This document shows positions 15,601-23,809 of a DNA stretch of 64,000 bases, one piece after another. The notes under the pieces are model-generated. The model searched no databases. It was not told the DNA's origin and worked only from the letters and a program-made list of their open reading frames with translations. Source of the DNA: Dactylosporangium sp. AC04546 (lineage in GTDB: Bacteria > Actinomycetota > Actinomycetes > Mycobacteriales > Micromonosporaceae); NCBI RefSeq assembly GCF_022095675.1, contig NZ_JAHYSG010000041.1, positions 29,062 through 93,061 of the forward strand. Direction: 5' to 3'. The translations under genes were made by a program, and so were the position numbers. Every line of letters begins with the position of its first letter. Positions within the stretch are counted from its first letter, which is position 1.

Positions 15601-17463
15601 CTAGCAGCCGATCCTCGAGGCCCCGACCGCCACGTCGTCGAACCACAGCGTGTCGTCACCCGTGCCGTAGGCCTCCCAGCCGAGCCGCAGGTCGGCCGGC
15701 TGCGGCCGCCAGGTGCGGGCCAGCCACTGCTGGTCGATGTCGGCGGTCGGGGTGCCGTCGACGGTCAGGCCCGGCACCGCGGTGCCGTCCAGCCACGTCG
15801 ACAGGGTGCCCCGGCCGTCGACCATGAACTCGACACACGTCCACGTGCCGGTCGCGAGCGGCCGGCTCTGCGCCACGCCGGCCGGGCTCTGCGCCGGCAG
15901 GGTGGCGTCGTCGGACTCGCGGTTCCACTGCAGGGCGCCGTTCTGGCCGCCGAGGCGCAGGTCCTTGCCGCCGTCGGCGGTGTCCTTGAGGGCGGCGAAG
16001 GCGACGTGGGCGCTGGGCAGCGCCGTGCTGTGCCGGACGTAGAACCTGCCGTACCACACCGAACCGAGGCCGCTGAGGTCCTTCGTCGGCTTCAGCATGA
16101 CGTGGTTGCAGTACCCGGCCTTGCCGTCGACCCGGACCGACTTCGTGCCGCCGTGCCGCACGGCGGTGTCGACGGTGGCCGTGCCGCTGCCCTGGCAGTT
16201 GGCGAAGGACAGCCCCCAGTCACCCGACACCGTGCTGCCGGCCTGGTTCTCGAAGCCGTCGCAGAACGCCGCCGCGCCGCAGTTCGCCGCCGGGGGCGGC
16301 CCGGACGTGCTCACGGACGGGCTGGCGGAAGGGCCGGAAGGACCCTGGGACGGTGGGGTGCCCCCGGCGGCCGTGCAGACCGGCTGCGGCAGCGGGGTGC
16401 TCGCGCCGTTGGCCAGGAATCCGAACTGTGTGCTGCCCTTGGCCGGCACCGTGCCGTTCCACGCGGCGTTCGTGGCGGTCACCCTGGTGCCGGACTGGCC
16501 GACGGTCGCGTTCCAGCCCTGCGTGACGGTCTGCCCGCCGGTGTAGTCCCAGCCGACGGTCCAGCCGCTGATCGGCGCCGTGCCCGGGTTGGTGACGGTC
16601 ACCGAGCCCTGGAACCCGCCCTGCCAGGCACTGGCGACCTGGTACGTGGCGGTGCAGCTTCCGCCGGTGGGGTTGCCCGGCCCGGAGCTCGACGGGGCCG
16701 GGCTGGACGGACCGGGGCTCGACGGGCCCGGGCTCGACGGCCCCGGGCCGCTGTTTCCGCCGATGCCGGTGACCTCGCCGTTGCCGCCGTCGAAGACCAC
16801 GTCGGAGCAGTTGTAGAACGTCTCGGTGCTGTCCGAGCGGGCCCACATCGAGTAGATGATGTGCCGGCCCGACTTGTTCGACGGCAGGCGCCCGGTCCAG
16901 TAGTAGTGCCCGGTGGCGGTGCCCGGCGAGCCGACCATCGGCGGGTTCGTCGCCTGCAGGAACGGCGTCGGCTCCAGGTCACCCCAGGCCAGGGGCTTGA
17001 GCGGGTCGAAGCCGTCCTTGGTGATGTACAGCGAGAACGTGCCCGGGTGCGCCGCCCAGTTGCTGTAGTCGAACTCCATGCTGGCGCCGGCGGTCAGGTG
17101 GGTCACCGGCCAGTCGTTGCGGGCCAGGTCGAAGCCCGAGAAGTCGTACACCGTCGCGTTCGCGCTGCACAGCTTGCCGTCCGGCAGGAAGCCGGAGATC
17201 CGCCCGGCGCCGTCGGAGCGCAGCTGGGCGAACCAGTTGTACAGCGAGTTCGGCCCGCTCTGGGCCACGGCGGCGGCGCAGGCGGGGTTCTTCGGCTGGA
17301 TCGCACCGGTGGCGTCGAGGCCGTCCTTCCAGCACAGGTACGTCCGGTTCCCCGGCTGCATCATCGCGCCGTGCGCGGACGCCGGGCTCGCGGTCAGCAC
17401 GACGGCGGCCGCACCGGCCATCGCCGCGGCGAGCCAGAGCGCCACTCTTCGTCGTCGGTCCAC
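15601..17463 (-). CDS. Secreted LPMO (AA10) - CBM2 - C-terminal jelly-roll (Cip1-like) protein
   Basis: A 620-residue exported protein. GTG 17463 is chosen because GAGGAG lies just upstream and the signal peptide follows at once, ending ASPASA before His. That His1 (HGAMMQPGNRTY) and a second His in NWAAHPGTFSL form the copper histidine brace of lytic polysaccharide monooxygenases. AA10 spans about residues 31-225, then a Pro-Ser-Ser-Pro linker, a CBM2 (about 265-365), a second linker, and a C-terminal domain (about 395-620) with FENQAGSTVSGDWG and RVDGKAGYCNHVMLKP that resembles Cip1/polysaccharide lyase jelly rolls. The enzyme should oxidatively cut cellulose or chitin. The last assignment is the weakest. 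Confidence 0.87.
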   Translation of the reverse strand: MDRRRRVALWLAAAMAGAAAVVLTASPASAHGAMMQPGNRTYLCWKDGLDATGAIQPKNPACAAAVAQSGPNSLYNWFAQLRSDGAGRISGFLPDGKLCSANATVYDFSGFDLARNDWPVTHLTAGASMEFDYSNWAAHPGTFSLYITKDGFDPLKPLAWGDLEPTPFLQATNPPMVGSPGTATGHYYWTGRLPSNKSGRHIIYSMWARSDSTETFYNCSDVVFDGGNGEVTGIGGNSGPGPSSPGPSSPGPSSPAPSSSGPGNPTGGSCTATYQVASAWQGGFQGSVTVTNPGTAPISGWTVGWDYTGGQTVTQGWNATVGQSGTRVTATNAAWNGTVPAKGSTQFGFLANGASTPLPQPVCTAAGGTPPSQGPSGPSASPSVSTSGPPPAANCGAAAFCDGFENQAGSTVSGDWGLSFANCQGSGTATVDTAVRHGGTKSVRVDGKAGYCNHVMLKPTKDLSGLGSVWYGRFYVRHSTALPSAHVAFAALKDTADGGKDLRLGGQNGALQWNRESDDATLPAQSPAGVAQSRPLATGTWTCVEFMVDGRGTLSTWLDGTAVPGLTVDGTPTADIDQQWLARTWRPQPADLRLGWEAYGTGDDTLWFDDVAVGASRIGC

Positions 17464-17571
17464 TGCATCTCCTCGGTCATCGAGCTCGGTCACTGCATCC
17501 GGATTGAAGGCGGCTGACCAGCGCATTGACAACGGCTCACCGCCTGCCGAGCGCGATGTCCAGGGTTTTGG

Positions 17572-17586
17572 GATGAAAGATTCATC
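17572..17586. promoter_or_regulatory. GATGAA-AGA-TTCATC dyad between LPMO and monooxygenase genes
   Basis: Perfect 6-bp arms around AGA, located 109 bp upstream of the LPMO start and 104 bp upstream of the divergent flavin monooxygenase. It could be an operator for either gene; the regulator is unknown. Confidence 0.4.
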
Positions 17587-17689
17587 ACCAGCCGCTACCC
17601 ACCCGCCTGGTGGGGTCGGTAGGCTTCCGACGCTCAGTGCGCCTTTTGTCCCCACTCCCCCCTCCCGCGAGAAACATCGAGGTCTGGCC

Positions 17690-18871
17690 ATGGGTTCATC
17701 CGCTCCCCTGCGGATCGCTGTCGTCGGCGCCGGCATCGGCGGGCTCGCCACCGCCATCGCCCTGCGCGCCAAGGGTCACGAGGTCGACGTGTACGACCAG
17801 GCGAGCGAACTGACCGCCATCGGCGCCGGCATCGCCCTCGGCGCGAACGGCATGAAGGTGCTCGACCGCCTGGGTCTCGGCCCGGCGGTCCGCGACGCCG
17901 CCTCCAACCTGCAGCGCATCCAGTTCCACCACTGGAAGACCGGCGACATCTTCTACGAGCACCCGATGGGCGACTGGTACGACGAGCGCTTCGGCGGCCC
18001 GTTCCTCGGCATCCACCGGGCCGACATGCACCAGGTGCTGCTCGACGCCTACGACGGGTCCCCGCTCCTCGGCCACCGGGCCACCGCGGTCCGCGAGTCC
18101 GAGGACGCCGCCGAGGTCGAGTTCGCCAACGGCACGACCGTCACCGCCGATGTGGTGATCGGCGCCGACGGCCTGCGCTCGGCCGTCCGCGAGCACGTCA
18201 CCGGCCCCGACGAGGCCGTCTTCTCGGCGATGAGCTGCTACCGCGGCCTGGTGCCGGTGGAGAAGGTCCCCGGCGGCGACGAGATGGGCCTGACGTTCTT
18301 CCTCGGCCCGAACCGCCACCTGGTGGTGTACCCGGTCCGCGGCGGCGAGCTCATCAACTTCGTCGCCTACGTCCCCGACCCGGAGTGGACCCTGGAGTCC
18401 TGGTCGTCGAAGGCCGACTCGGCCGAGGCGGTGGCCGCGTTCGCGGGCTGGAACGACACGGTCACCACGATGCTGGCCAACGTGCAGGAGACGGGCCGCT
18501 GGGCCCTCTACGACCGCGAGCCGCTGCGCCGCTGGAGCACGGGCCGGGTGACCCTGCTGGGCGACGCGGCCCACCCGATGCTGCCGCACGCCGGCCAGGG
18601 CAGCAACCAGGCCATCGAGGACGTCTCGGTCCTGGTGGCCCTGCTCGGCGACGGGGACCTCCCGGTCGCCGACGCCCTGCACCGCTACGAGCAGATCCGC
18701 AAGCCGCGCACCCGCCAGATCCAGATGGGCTCCCGCGGCAACGCGGCCTGCTTCCAGCTCCCGGACGGCCCGGCGGCGGACGAGCGCAACGCCCGCCTGC
18801 TGAGCCTGCCGGACAACGTGGCCTGGATCCACGGCCACGACCCGGAGTCGGACCTCACGCCCGTGGCGTAA
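17690..18871 (+). CDS. FAD-dependent monooxygenase, salicylate hydroxylase-like
   Basis: A 393-residue single-component flavoprotein hydroxylase. The dinucleotide motif is VVGAGIGGLATAIAL (GxGxxG), with VIGADGLRSAVR as the DG motif and LLGDAAHPMLPHAGQGSNQA as the GD motif that contacts FAD ribose. Such enzymes use NAD(P)H and O2 to hydroxylate aromatic rings. The substrate is not deducible and no catabolic genes adjoin it. The start ATG 17690 follows a GCGAGAAACATCGAGG leader. A nested hairpin follows the gene. Confidence 0.85.
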   Translation: MGSSAPLRIAVVGAGIGGLATAIALRAKGHEVDVYDQASELTAIGAGIALGANGMKVLDRLGLGPAVRDAASNLQRIQFHHWKTGDIFYEHPMGDWYDERFGGPFLGIHRADMHQVLLDAYDGSPLLGHRATAVRESEDAAEVEFANGTTVTADVVIGADGLRSAVREHVTGPDEAVFSAMSCYRGLVPVEKVPGGDEMGLTFFLGPNRHLVVYPVRGGELINFVAYVPDPEWTLESWSSKADSAEAVAAFAGWNDTVTTMLANVQETGRWALYDREPLRRWSTGRVTLLGDAAHPMLPHAGQGSNQAIEDVSVLVALLGDGDLPVADALHRYEQIRKPRTRQIQMGSRGNAACFQLPDGPAADERNARLLSLPDNVAWIHGHDPESDLTPVA

Positions 18872-18904
18872 GCCCGTCGCGGGTTCGTGTCGAAATCTCG
18901 TCCT

Positions 18905-18950
18905 CCCGTTCGACGCGTCGGTGAGAGCTCACCTGACCACGTCGAACGGG
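18905..18950 (+). promoter_or_regulatory. Nested dyads in the leader of the DUF998-like gene
   Basis: An outer stem pairs CCCGTTCGACG (18905-18915) with CGTCGAACGGG (18940-18950), and an inner stem GGTGAG-AG-CTCACC (18920-18933) shares almost the same centre. The outer right arm runs into the GGGAGA ribosome binding site 10 bp before ATG 18960, so the structure could mask translation initiation. It could also terminate the upstream monooxygenase mRNA. Confidence 0.5.
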
Positions 18951-18959
18951 AGACCCGAG

Positions 18960-19589
18960 ATGACCACGACGACCCACACCGCTCCCCGCACCCGCGCCCT
19001 CACCCGCTCGGTGACGCCTGCCGTCGCCGCCGCACCGCTCTTCGTCGCCGCGGCCCTGGCGCAGGCCGCGACCCGCGACGGCTACGACCTGACCCGCCAC
19101 CCGGTGAGCATGCTGGCCCTGGGCGACCTGGGCTGGATCCAGACGACGGTCTTCGTCGCGACGGCCCTGCTCACGCTGGCCGCCGTCCCCGCCGTCCGCC
19201 GCCTGGCCTCCGGCTGGACCCCACGCCTGCTGACCCTGATCGGCGCGGGCCTGCTGGTGGCGGCGACCTTCGAGATGGACCCGTCCGACGGCTTCCCGCT
19301 CGGCACTCCCGCCGGCCCGCCGTCGTCGCTGAGCTGGCACTTCGTCCTGCACAACGTGGGCGGCAGCCTGTCGTTCCTCTCGATGATCGCGCTGTGCTTC
19401 GTCCTGTCCCGCCGCCTGCCGGGCACGTGGCGCTGGACCGGCCGCACGGCGGGCGCCCTGTTCACGGCCGGCCTGGCGTGGGCGATGACGGGCGGCACGG
19501 CGGGCTCACTGACCCTGTTCCTGGGCGTGGCGGTGGCCTGGCTGTGGATCGCCGCGGCCCTGCACCGTCTCCAGAGCCGCCCGGTGTGA
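18960..19589 (+). CDS. DUF998 family integral membrane protein
   Basis: A 209-residue protein with six predicted membrane helices. The motif RDGYDLTRHPVSMLALGDLGWIQ after the first helix and a DPSDGFPLGTP loop are hallmarks of DUF998 proteins. Their function is unknown. It is the last gene on its strand before the kinase gene, with a perfect hairpin between. Translation may be controlled by the leader structure at 18905-18950. Confidence 0.8.
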   Translation: MTTTTHTAPRTRALTRSVTPAVAAAPLFVAAALAQAATRDGYDLTRHPVSMLALGDLGWIQTTVFVATALLTLAAVPAVRRLASGWTPRLLTLIGAGLLVAATFEMDPSDGFPLGTPAGPPSSLSWHFVLHNVGGSLSFLSMIALCFVLSRRLPGTWRWTGRTAGALFTAGLAWAMTGGTAGSLTLFLGVAVAWLWIAAALHRLQSRPV

Positions 19590-19608
19590 CCCATTCGCAG
19601 CGATCGAG

Positions 19609-19636
19609 GTCCTGCGTCGGGTCTCCGACGCAGGAC
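19609..19636. terminator. Terminator hairpin between DUF998 and kinase genes
   Basis: GTCCTGCGTCGG pairs perfectly with CCGACGCAGGAC over a 4-nt loop (GTCT). It sits 19 bp after the DUF998 stop codon in a convergent gap. Confidence 0.75.
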
Positions 19637-19750
19637 ACGCCCGTCCACGGCGCGAGCACCCGAGCCGGCGGTGGCCGCTGTGCGCGACGGTCCCGGCGCC
19701 GAGGTCTGGAAGCTCCACTTGCTGCGCGGGCTGCCGGGCTGGTGACGCCG

Positions 19751-21049
19751 TCAGGCCGCCTCCACGGCGGCCGTGAGCAGGGTGACCACCGACTCGGGGG
19801 TCAGCCGGTGGCGGGTCGGGGTCAGCAGGTCCGGGCCGAACCACCACCAGCGCATGCGGCCGTCCGGTTCGCGCTGGTACGAGAGGGTGGCGAGGTGGAC
19901 GTCGGCGCCCGGGGACGTCGCGCGGACGGTTCCCGACAGGACCCGGCCGTCGTTCTGGTTGCCCAGGCGGAGCGGTTCGGCCGTCGCGAACGTCACCGCC
20001 AGCGCGTCCAGGGCGAAGCGGCCCTTGTCGACGTCGATCACCGCGTCCGGGAAGGCGCGGCGCACGCTGTCGGCCGCCTCCGTCAGGGTCTCCGCCAGGT
20101 CTGACGCCGCCTGGTCGCGGGCGTCCCGGTCGCTGCGGGACGCGGCGGCCGCCACCTGCTCCGCGGCCGTGCGGCCGTGCTCGCGGTGTTCGCGGGCCAG
20201 CGCGGCCCGGGCCAGCGCGGTCTCGTCCGGGGTCAGACGCTCCGCGCAGCTGTCGAGCACCTCCGTCACCGCCCGGGCGTCCTGTGGGCGCTCCGCGGGG
20301 AGCTTGCGGAGCAGGCGCATGATCAGGCGGTTGACCTTGGCCGGGACGTGCGCGCCTAACGGTGGGGGTGCTTCGGTGCGGTGGCGGCGTTCCAGGTCGT
20401 CGCCGTCGAACGGGGGGTGGCCGGCGTACAGCTGGTAGGCCAGGACGCCCAGCGCGTACAGGTCGCTCTTCACCGTCGCCGACTGGCCCTGCCAGATCTC
20501 CGGCGCGTTGTAGATCGGCGTGCCGGACCGGGTGAACGTGTAGGTGGCGGGCGACTCGAACAGCAGCCGGGAGAGCCCGAAATCGGTCAGCTTCCACGTC
20601 GGGCCGTACCGCAGGACATTCGCCGGCTTGATGTCGCGGTGCAGGACCGACAGCGCCGCCAGCTGCTCCAGGCCGAGCGTGACCTGCCGGAACGCGTCGA
20701 ACGGGTCGACCTGGCCGGCCTCGGCGGCGGCCTGGAGGGAGCCCTCGGCCAGGGGCATGACGAGGTACAGGTCGTCGTCGTCGAAGCACCACGCGAGCGG
20801 CAGCACGAGGCGGTCCACCGGCAGCCCGGCCCGCTCGGCGCGCAGCAGCTCGCCGGTGACCTCGAGCTCCCGTTCGCGGCGCCGCTCGGTGCGCCGCGAG
20901 AGGTCCGGCAGGCGGACCCGTTTCACGGCCACGGCGGTACCGTCGCCGGACACGCCGCAGAAGACGTGCCCCACGCCGCTGGCGTCGCCGATCCGGTCGG
21001 CCTCGTCGAAGCGCCAGCGGCGGCCCTGCCCGTCGGCGAACTCGGTCAC
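19751..21049 (-). CDS. Soluble Ser/Thr protein kinase
   Basis: A 432-residue protein from GTG 21049. The Hanks-type kinase domain covers about residues 18-275: AVAVKRV with the ATP-binding Lys, HRDIKPANVL catalytic loop, DFGLS, and APEIW. No transmembrane helix follows, unlike PknB-type receptors. The C-terminal 150 residues are helical then beta (ending MRWWWFGPDLLTPTRHRLTPE) and match no module I can name. The start overlaps the stop of the upstream methyltransferase gene by GTGA, so the two are translationally coupled and probably act on the same process. Confidence 0.88.
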   Translation of the reverse strand: MTEFADGQGRRWRFDEADRIGDASGVGHVFCGVSGDGTAVAVKRVRLPDLSRRTERRRERELEVTGELLRAERAGLPVDRLVLPLAWCFDDDDLYLVMPLAEGSLQAAAEAGQVDPFDAFRQVTLGLEQLAALSVLHRDIKPANVLRYGPTWKLTDFGLSRLLFESPATYTFTRSGTPIYNAPEIWQGQSATVKSDLYALGVLAYQLYAGHPPFDGDDLERRHRTEAPPPLGAHVPAKVNRLIMRLLRKLPAERPQDARAVTEVLDSCAERLTPDETALARAALAREHREHGRTAAEQVAAAASRSDRDARDQAASDLAETLTEAADSVRRAFPDAVIDVDKGRFALDALAVTFATAEPLRLGNQNDGRVLSGTVRATSPGADVHLATLSYQREPDGRMRWWWFGPDLLTPTRHRLTPESVVTLLTAAVEAA

Positions 21050-21819
21050 GGCGCGGCCGTCCCGGCGACCGACCAGGCGCGGGCGGGCAGCGTGAACGGG
21101 CCGTCCGGGAGGCCGGCGCGCACCCGGTCGCGGACGGCGGACCGGTGCTCCGGCGGCAGGGACATCAGGTAGCCGGGGGCGGCGCCCTGGCCGCCGAGGA
21201 ACGGGGTCCAGTAGTCGGCGAAGTCGGTGAACGCGGTCTCGATCTCGATCGGGGCGACGGAGACCGAACGCAGGCCGGCAGCGTCCCACGCGGCACGCAA
21301 GGCGTCGGGGTGGCAGAGCGGGAAGCGCGGGCCCTCGTCCAGGTCGGCGGCGGCCGGGTCGACCTCGGTCGCCGCCTGCCAGAAGCGCCGCATCATCTCC
21401 ATGCCCCCGGCGTAGTCCCAGACGTAGGCCGCGACCACGCCGCCGGGGGCGGTCACCCGGGCGAGCTCGCGGACCGGGCGGGCGGCCGGGCCGGGGACGA
21501 AGTTCAGGGCCAGGCCGCTGACCACGGTGTCGAAGCAGCCGGCGGGGAACGGCAGGGCGCGGGCGTCGGCCACCGTGAACGCGGCGTGCGGGACGGCGGC
21601 GCGGGCCGCGCGGACGAAGCCCGCGGAGCGGTCGACGCCGGCCACCAGACCTGGAGCCGGTACCGCGGCGGACAGCGCGCCCGTGCCGCAGCCGACGTCG
21701 AGCCAGCGACCGCCGGCGGGGCGGGCCAGCCGGGACAGGAACGCGGCCGCCACGCGGCGGCTCCAGCGGCCGACGTACGCGTCGTAGGCGTCGCCGGCCT
21801 CCCAGGTGTCGTACGTCAT
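21046..21819 (-). CDS. Class I SAM-dependent methyltransferase
   Basis: A 257-residue protein opening MTYDTWEAGDAYDAYVGRWS, as in UbiE/COQ5-like actinobacterial methyltransferases. Motif I is WLDVGCGTGAL (about 39-49), with ALPFPAGCFDTVVSGLALNF as post-I and motif II/III region. It transfers a methyl group from S-adenosylmethionine to an unknown acceptor. It is the first gene of a two-gene unit with the kinase and divergent from a small membrane protein gene 86 bp away. Confidence 0.85.
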   Translation of the reverse strand: MTYDTWEAGDAYDAYVGRWSRRVAAAFLSRLARPAGGRWLDVGCGTGALSAAVPAPGLVAGVDRSAGFVRAARAAVPHAAFTVADARALPFPAGCFDTVVSGLALNFVPGPAARPVRELARVTAPGGVVAAYVWDYAGGMEMMRRFWQAATEVDPAAADLDEGPRFPLCHPDALRAAWDAAGLRSVSVAPIEIETAFTDFADYWTPFLGGQGAAPGYLMSLPPEHRSAVRDRVRAGLPDGPFTLPARAWSVAGTAAP

Positions 21820-21905
21820 GCCATCGAACCTTACGGGTGCGTCCCGGGAGTTGTCCGGGGTGCGACCCGGATGCCCGCGCCGCCCGGGCGGACGAGGCTG
21901 CCCGT

Positions 21906-22466
21906 ATGACGCCTTCGCCTCTCGTGCGGGCCGCCGCCATCGGCGCGCCCGTCCTGCTCTTCCTCTACGGCTCGCTGCGGCTGCTCGACGGCGCCGACGG
22001 GCATCACGACAAGGGCGGCCCGCTGTGGAACGCCGGCCACGCGCTGTTCTTCGTCGCGTTCCTGCTGCTCGGCGCGCTCACCGTCGGGGTGCGGCGGCTG
22101 GTGCCGGTGCGCACCTTCGGGCAGCGCTGGCTGGCCAACGTCGCCACGGCGTTCGGGGTGTTCGGCGCGGCCTGCTTCCTGGTCGTCATCACCGGCGACC
22201 TGTCCCCCGCCTTCGCCGACGCGTTCCCGCTGCCCGGCCCGCTGGAGCTCGCCGGGCCGGCGCTGTTCCAGCTCGGCGTGCTGACCCTGCTCGTGCTGCT
22301 GGTGCGGGCCGGGCGGCTGCCGGTGTGGAGCCCGGCGCTGGTGTTCGCCGGGTTCGTGGCGATCGCGGTGAACCTCGACTTCATCCCGCTCGCGGCGGTG
22401 CTGCTGCTCGGCGGCCTGGCGCCGCTGAACCCGCGTCAGCCGGCGGGGGTGCGGCGGACCACCTGA
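21906..22466 (+). CDS. Multi-pass membrane protein of unknown function
   Basis: A 186-residue hydrophobic protein with five or six helices (about 8-25, 43-62, 78-100, 112-140 and 145-175). A conserved-looking loop carries DGADGHHDKGGPLWNAGHALFF with three histidines. No family is recognised. Its last 31 bp overlap the 3' end of the opposing GTPase remnant, so the two cannot both be freely truncated or extended there. Confidence 0.65.
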   Translation: MTPSPLVRAAAIGAPVLLFLYGSLRLLDGADGHHDKGGPLWNAGHALFFVAFLLLGALTVGVRRLVPVRTFGQRWLANVATAFGVFGAACFLVVITGDLSPAFADAFPLPGPLELAGPALFQLGVLTLLVLLVRAGRLPVWSPALVFAGFVAIAVNLDFIPLAAVLLLGGLAPLNPRQPAGVRRTT

Positions 22467-23230
22467 AGGAGGTACTCCTTGCGGTCCAGCGGGTCAGGTC
22501 CGGTGCGCGGGCGGTCGGGGACCGGGCCGCGCACCGGCTCGTAGCGGTCGAAGTCGTACTCCAGGACGCCCTCGCCGCGGGTCAGGCCGGGCAGCGCCTG
22601 CTGGAGCCCGTGCACGTGGGCGGCCGGCACGTCACCCTCCAGCCGTCCGGGCCGGCTCAGCAGCCGCGCGAGGCTGGCACGCACCTCGGCGGCGGGCACC
22701 GGCCGGCCCTCGACGAAGGCCGCGAGCAGCTCGTCGTCGTGCTCGGCGAGGACCCCGACGACATCCTTCCAGGCCGGGGCGAGCCGCACCGGGAGCTGGC
22801 CGAGCACCCGGTCGGGGTCGGCGCCGCGCCGGTCGGTCCTGTTGATGAACACGATCGTGGGAATCCGCAGCCGGCGCAGGGTGCGCAGCAGGATGCGGGT
22901 CTGGGCCTGCACGCCCTCGACGGCGGAGACGACGAGCACGGCGCCGTCGAGCACGCCGAGGACCCGCTCCACCTCCGCGATGAAGTCGGGGTGGCCGGGC
23001 GTGTCGATGAGGTTGACGGTGACGTCGTCGATCGCGAACGAGACGACGGCGGAGCGGATGGTGATGCCCCGGCGCGGTTCGAGGTCGAGCGAGTCGGTCT
23101 GCGTGCTGCCGTCCTCGACGCTGCCGAGCTCGTCGATGACGCCGGCGGCGTGCAGGAGCCGCTCGGTGAGGCTGGTCTTACCGGCGTCGACGTGCGCCAG
23201 GATGCCGAGGTTCAGGATGCGCGAGCCCAA
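22436..23230 (-). pseudogene. Internally deleted ribosomal-protection (OtrA/TetM-type) GTPase
   Basis: The 264-residue frame starts like tetracycline ribosomal-protection proteins (NLGILAHVDAGKTSLTERLL) and keeps the GTPase motifs: P-loop AHVDAGKT, a switch region RRGITIRSA, DTPGHPDF, and NRTD (in place of NKID/NKXD). After about residue 205 it jumps to a short tail, AHVHGLQQALPGLTRGEGVL ... DRKEYLL, that matches the extreme C-terminus of the same family. EF-G-like domains II-IV (roughly 370 residues) are missing although the frame is intact. Family proteins are about 640 residues, so ribosome rescue is unlikely; a recent in-frame deletion or a neofunctionalised GTPase are the options. Confidence 0.75.
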
Positions 23231-23798
23231 GCGTCATGTCCCTTGATCGGAGTTCTTCACGGGTGGGCATGAACGCTGCTCGCATGACGTCGAGCCGTTT
23301 GTAGAAGAACGTGCAGTCCTCGAGCACGCCGGCGGGGTCCGCGGCGTAGTCCGGGACGATGCCGTAGCGGGTCCAGCCGGCCGTCTCGTACAGCCGCTCG
23401 GCCGGGCTGCCGGTCGCGGTGTCGAGCAGCAGCAGGGTGAGGTCGCGTTCGGCGGCGGCCCGTTCGGCGGTCGTGAGCAGCTCCCGGCCCAGGCCCCGGC
23501 CGCGGGCGGCGCGGTGCACGATGAGCTTGAGGACCTCGCCGCGGTGCCGGCCGTTGGGCTTGGGCTCCGAGGCGAGGCTGACCGTGCCGACGACGCCCGC
23601 CGGGGAGTACGCCGCCCAGACGGTGAGGCTGCCGTCGGCCACCGCGTGCTGCCGGGACCGCCACCAGTCGGCGGCCTGTGCGGGGTCGAACGGATCGCGG
23701 AACCCGAGCGAGGCGCCGTCCGCGACGGCGTCGGCGAGCACCTCGCCGAGCCCGGTGACGGCCTCGGCGTAGGCGCCGGCGGTGAGCATGCGGATCAT
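23178..23798 (-). CDS. GNAT family N-acetyltransferase
   Basis: A 206-residue protein from ATG 23798. The acetyl-CoA site is VLKLIVHRAARGRGLGRELLTTAERAAAER (about residues 88-117), followed by LLLLDTATGSPAERLYETAGW. The last 35 residues run past the usual end of the family and overlap the start of the GTPase remnant by 53 bp in another frame. The substrate is unknown. It begins 11 bp after the stop of the XRE-cupin regulator, so it is probably the second gene of that operon and its likely target. Confidence 0.82.
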   Translation of the reverse strand: MIRMLTAGAYAEAVTGLGEVLADAVADGASLGFRDPFDPAQAADWWRSRQHAVADGSLTVWAAYSPAGVVGTVSLASEPKPNGRHRGEVLKLIVHRAARGRGLGRELLTTAERAAAERDLTLLLLDTATGSPAERLYETAGWTRYGIVPDYAADPAGVLEDCTFFYKRLDVMRAAFMPTREELRSRDMTLGLAHPEPRHPGARRRR

Positions 23799-23809
23799 GA
23801 GGTCTCCCG

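Noticed and set aside
22436..23230. Functional tetracycline resistance gene
   Set aside because: Domains II-IV needed to contact the ribosome and displace the drug are missing.
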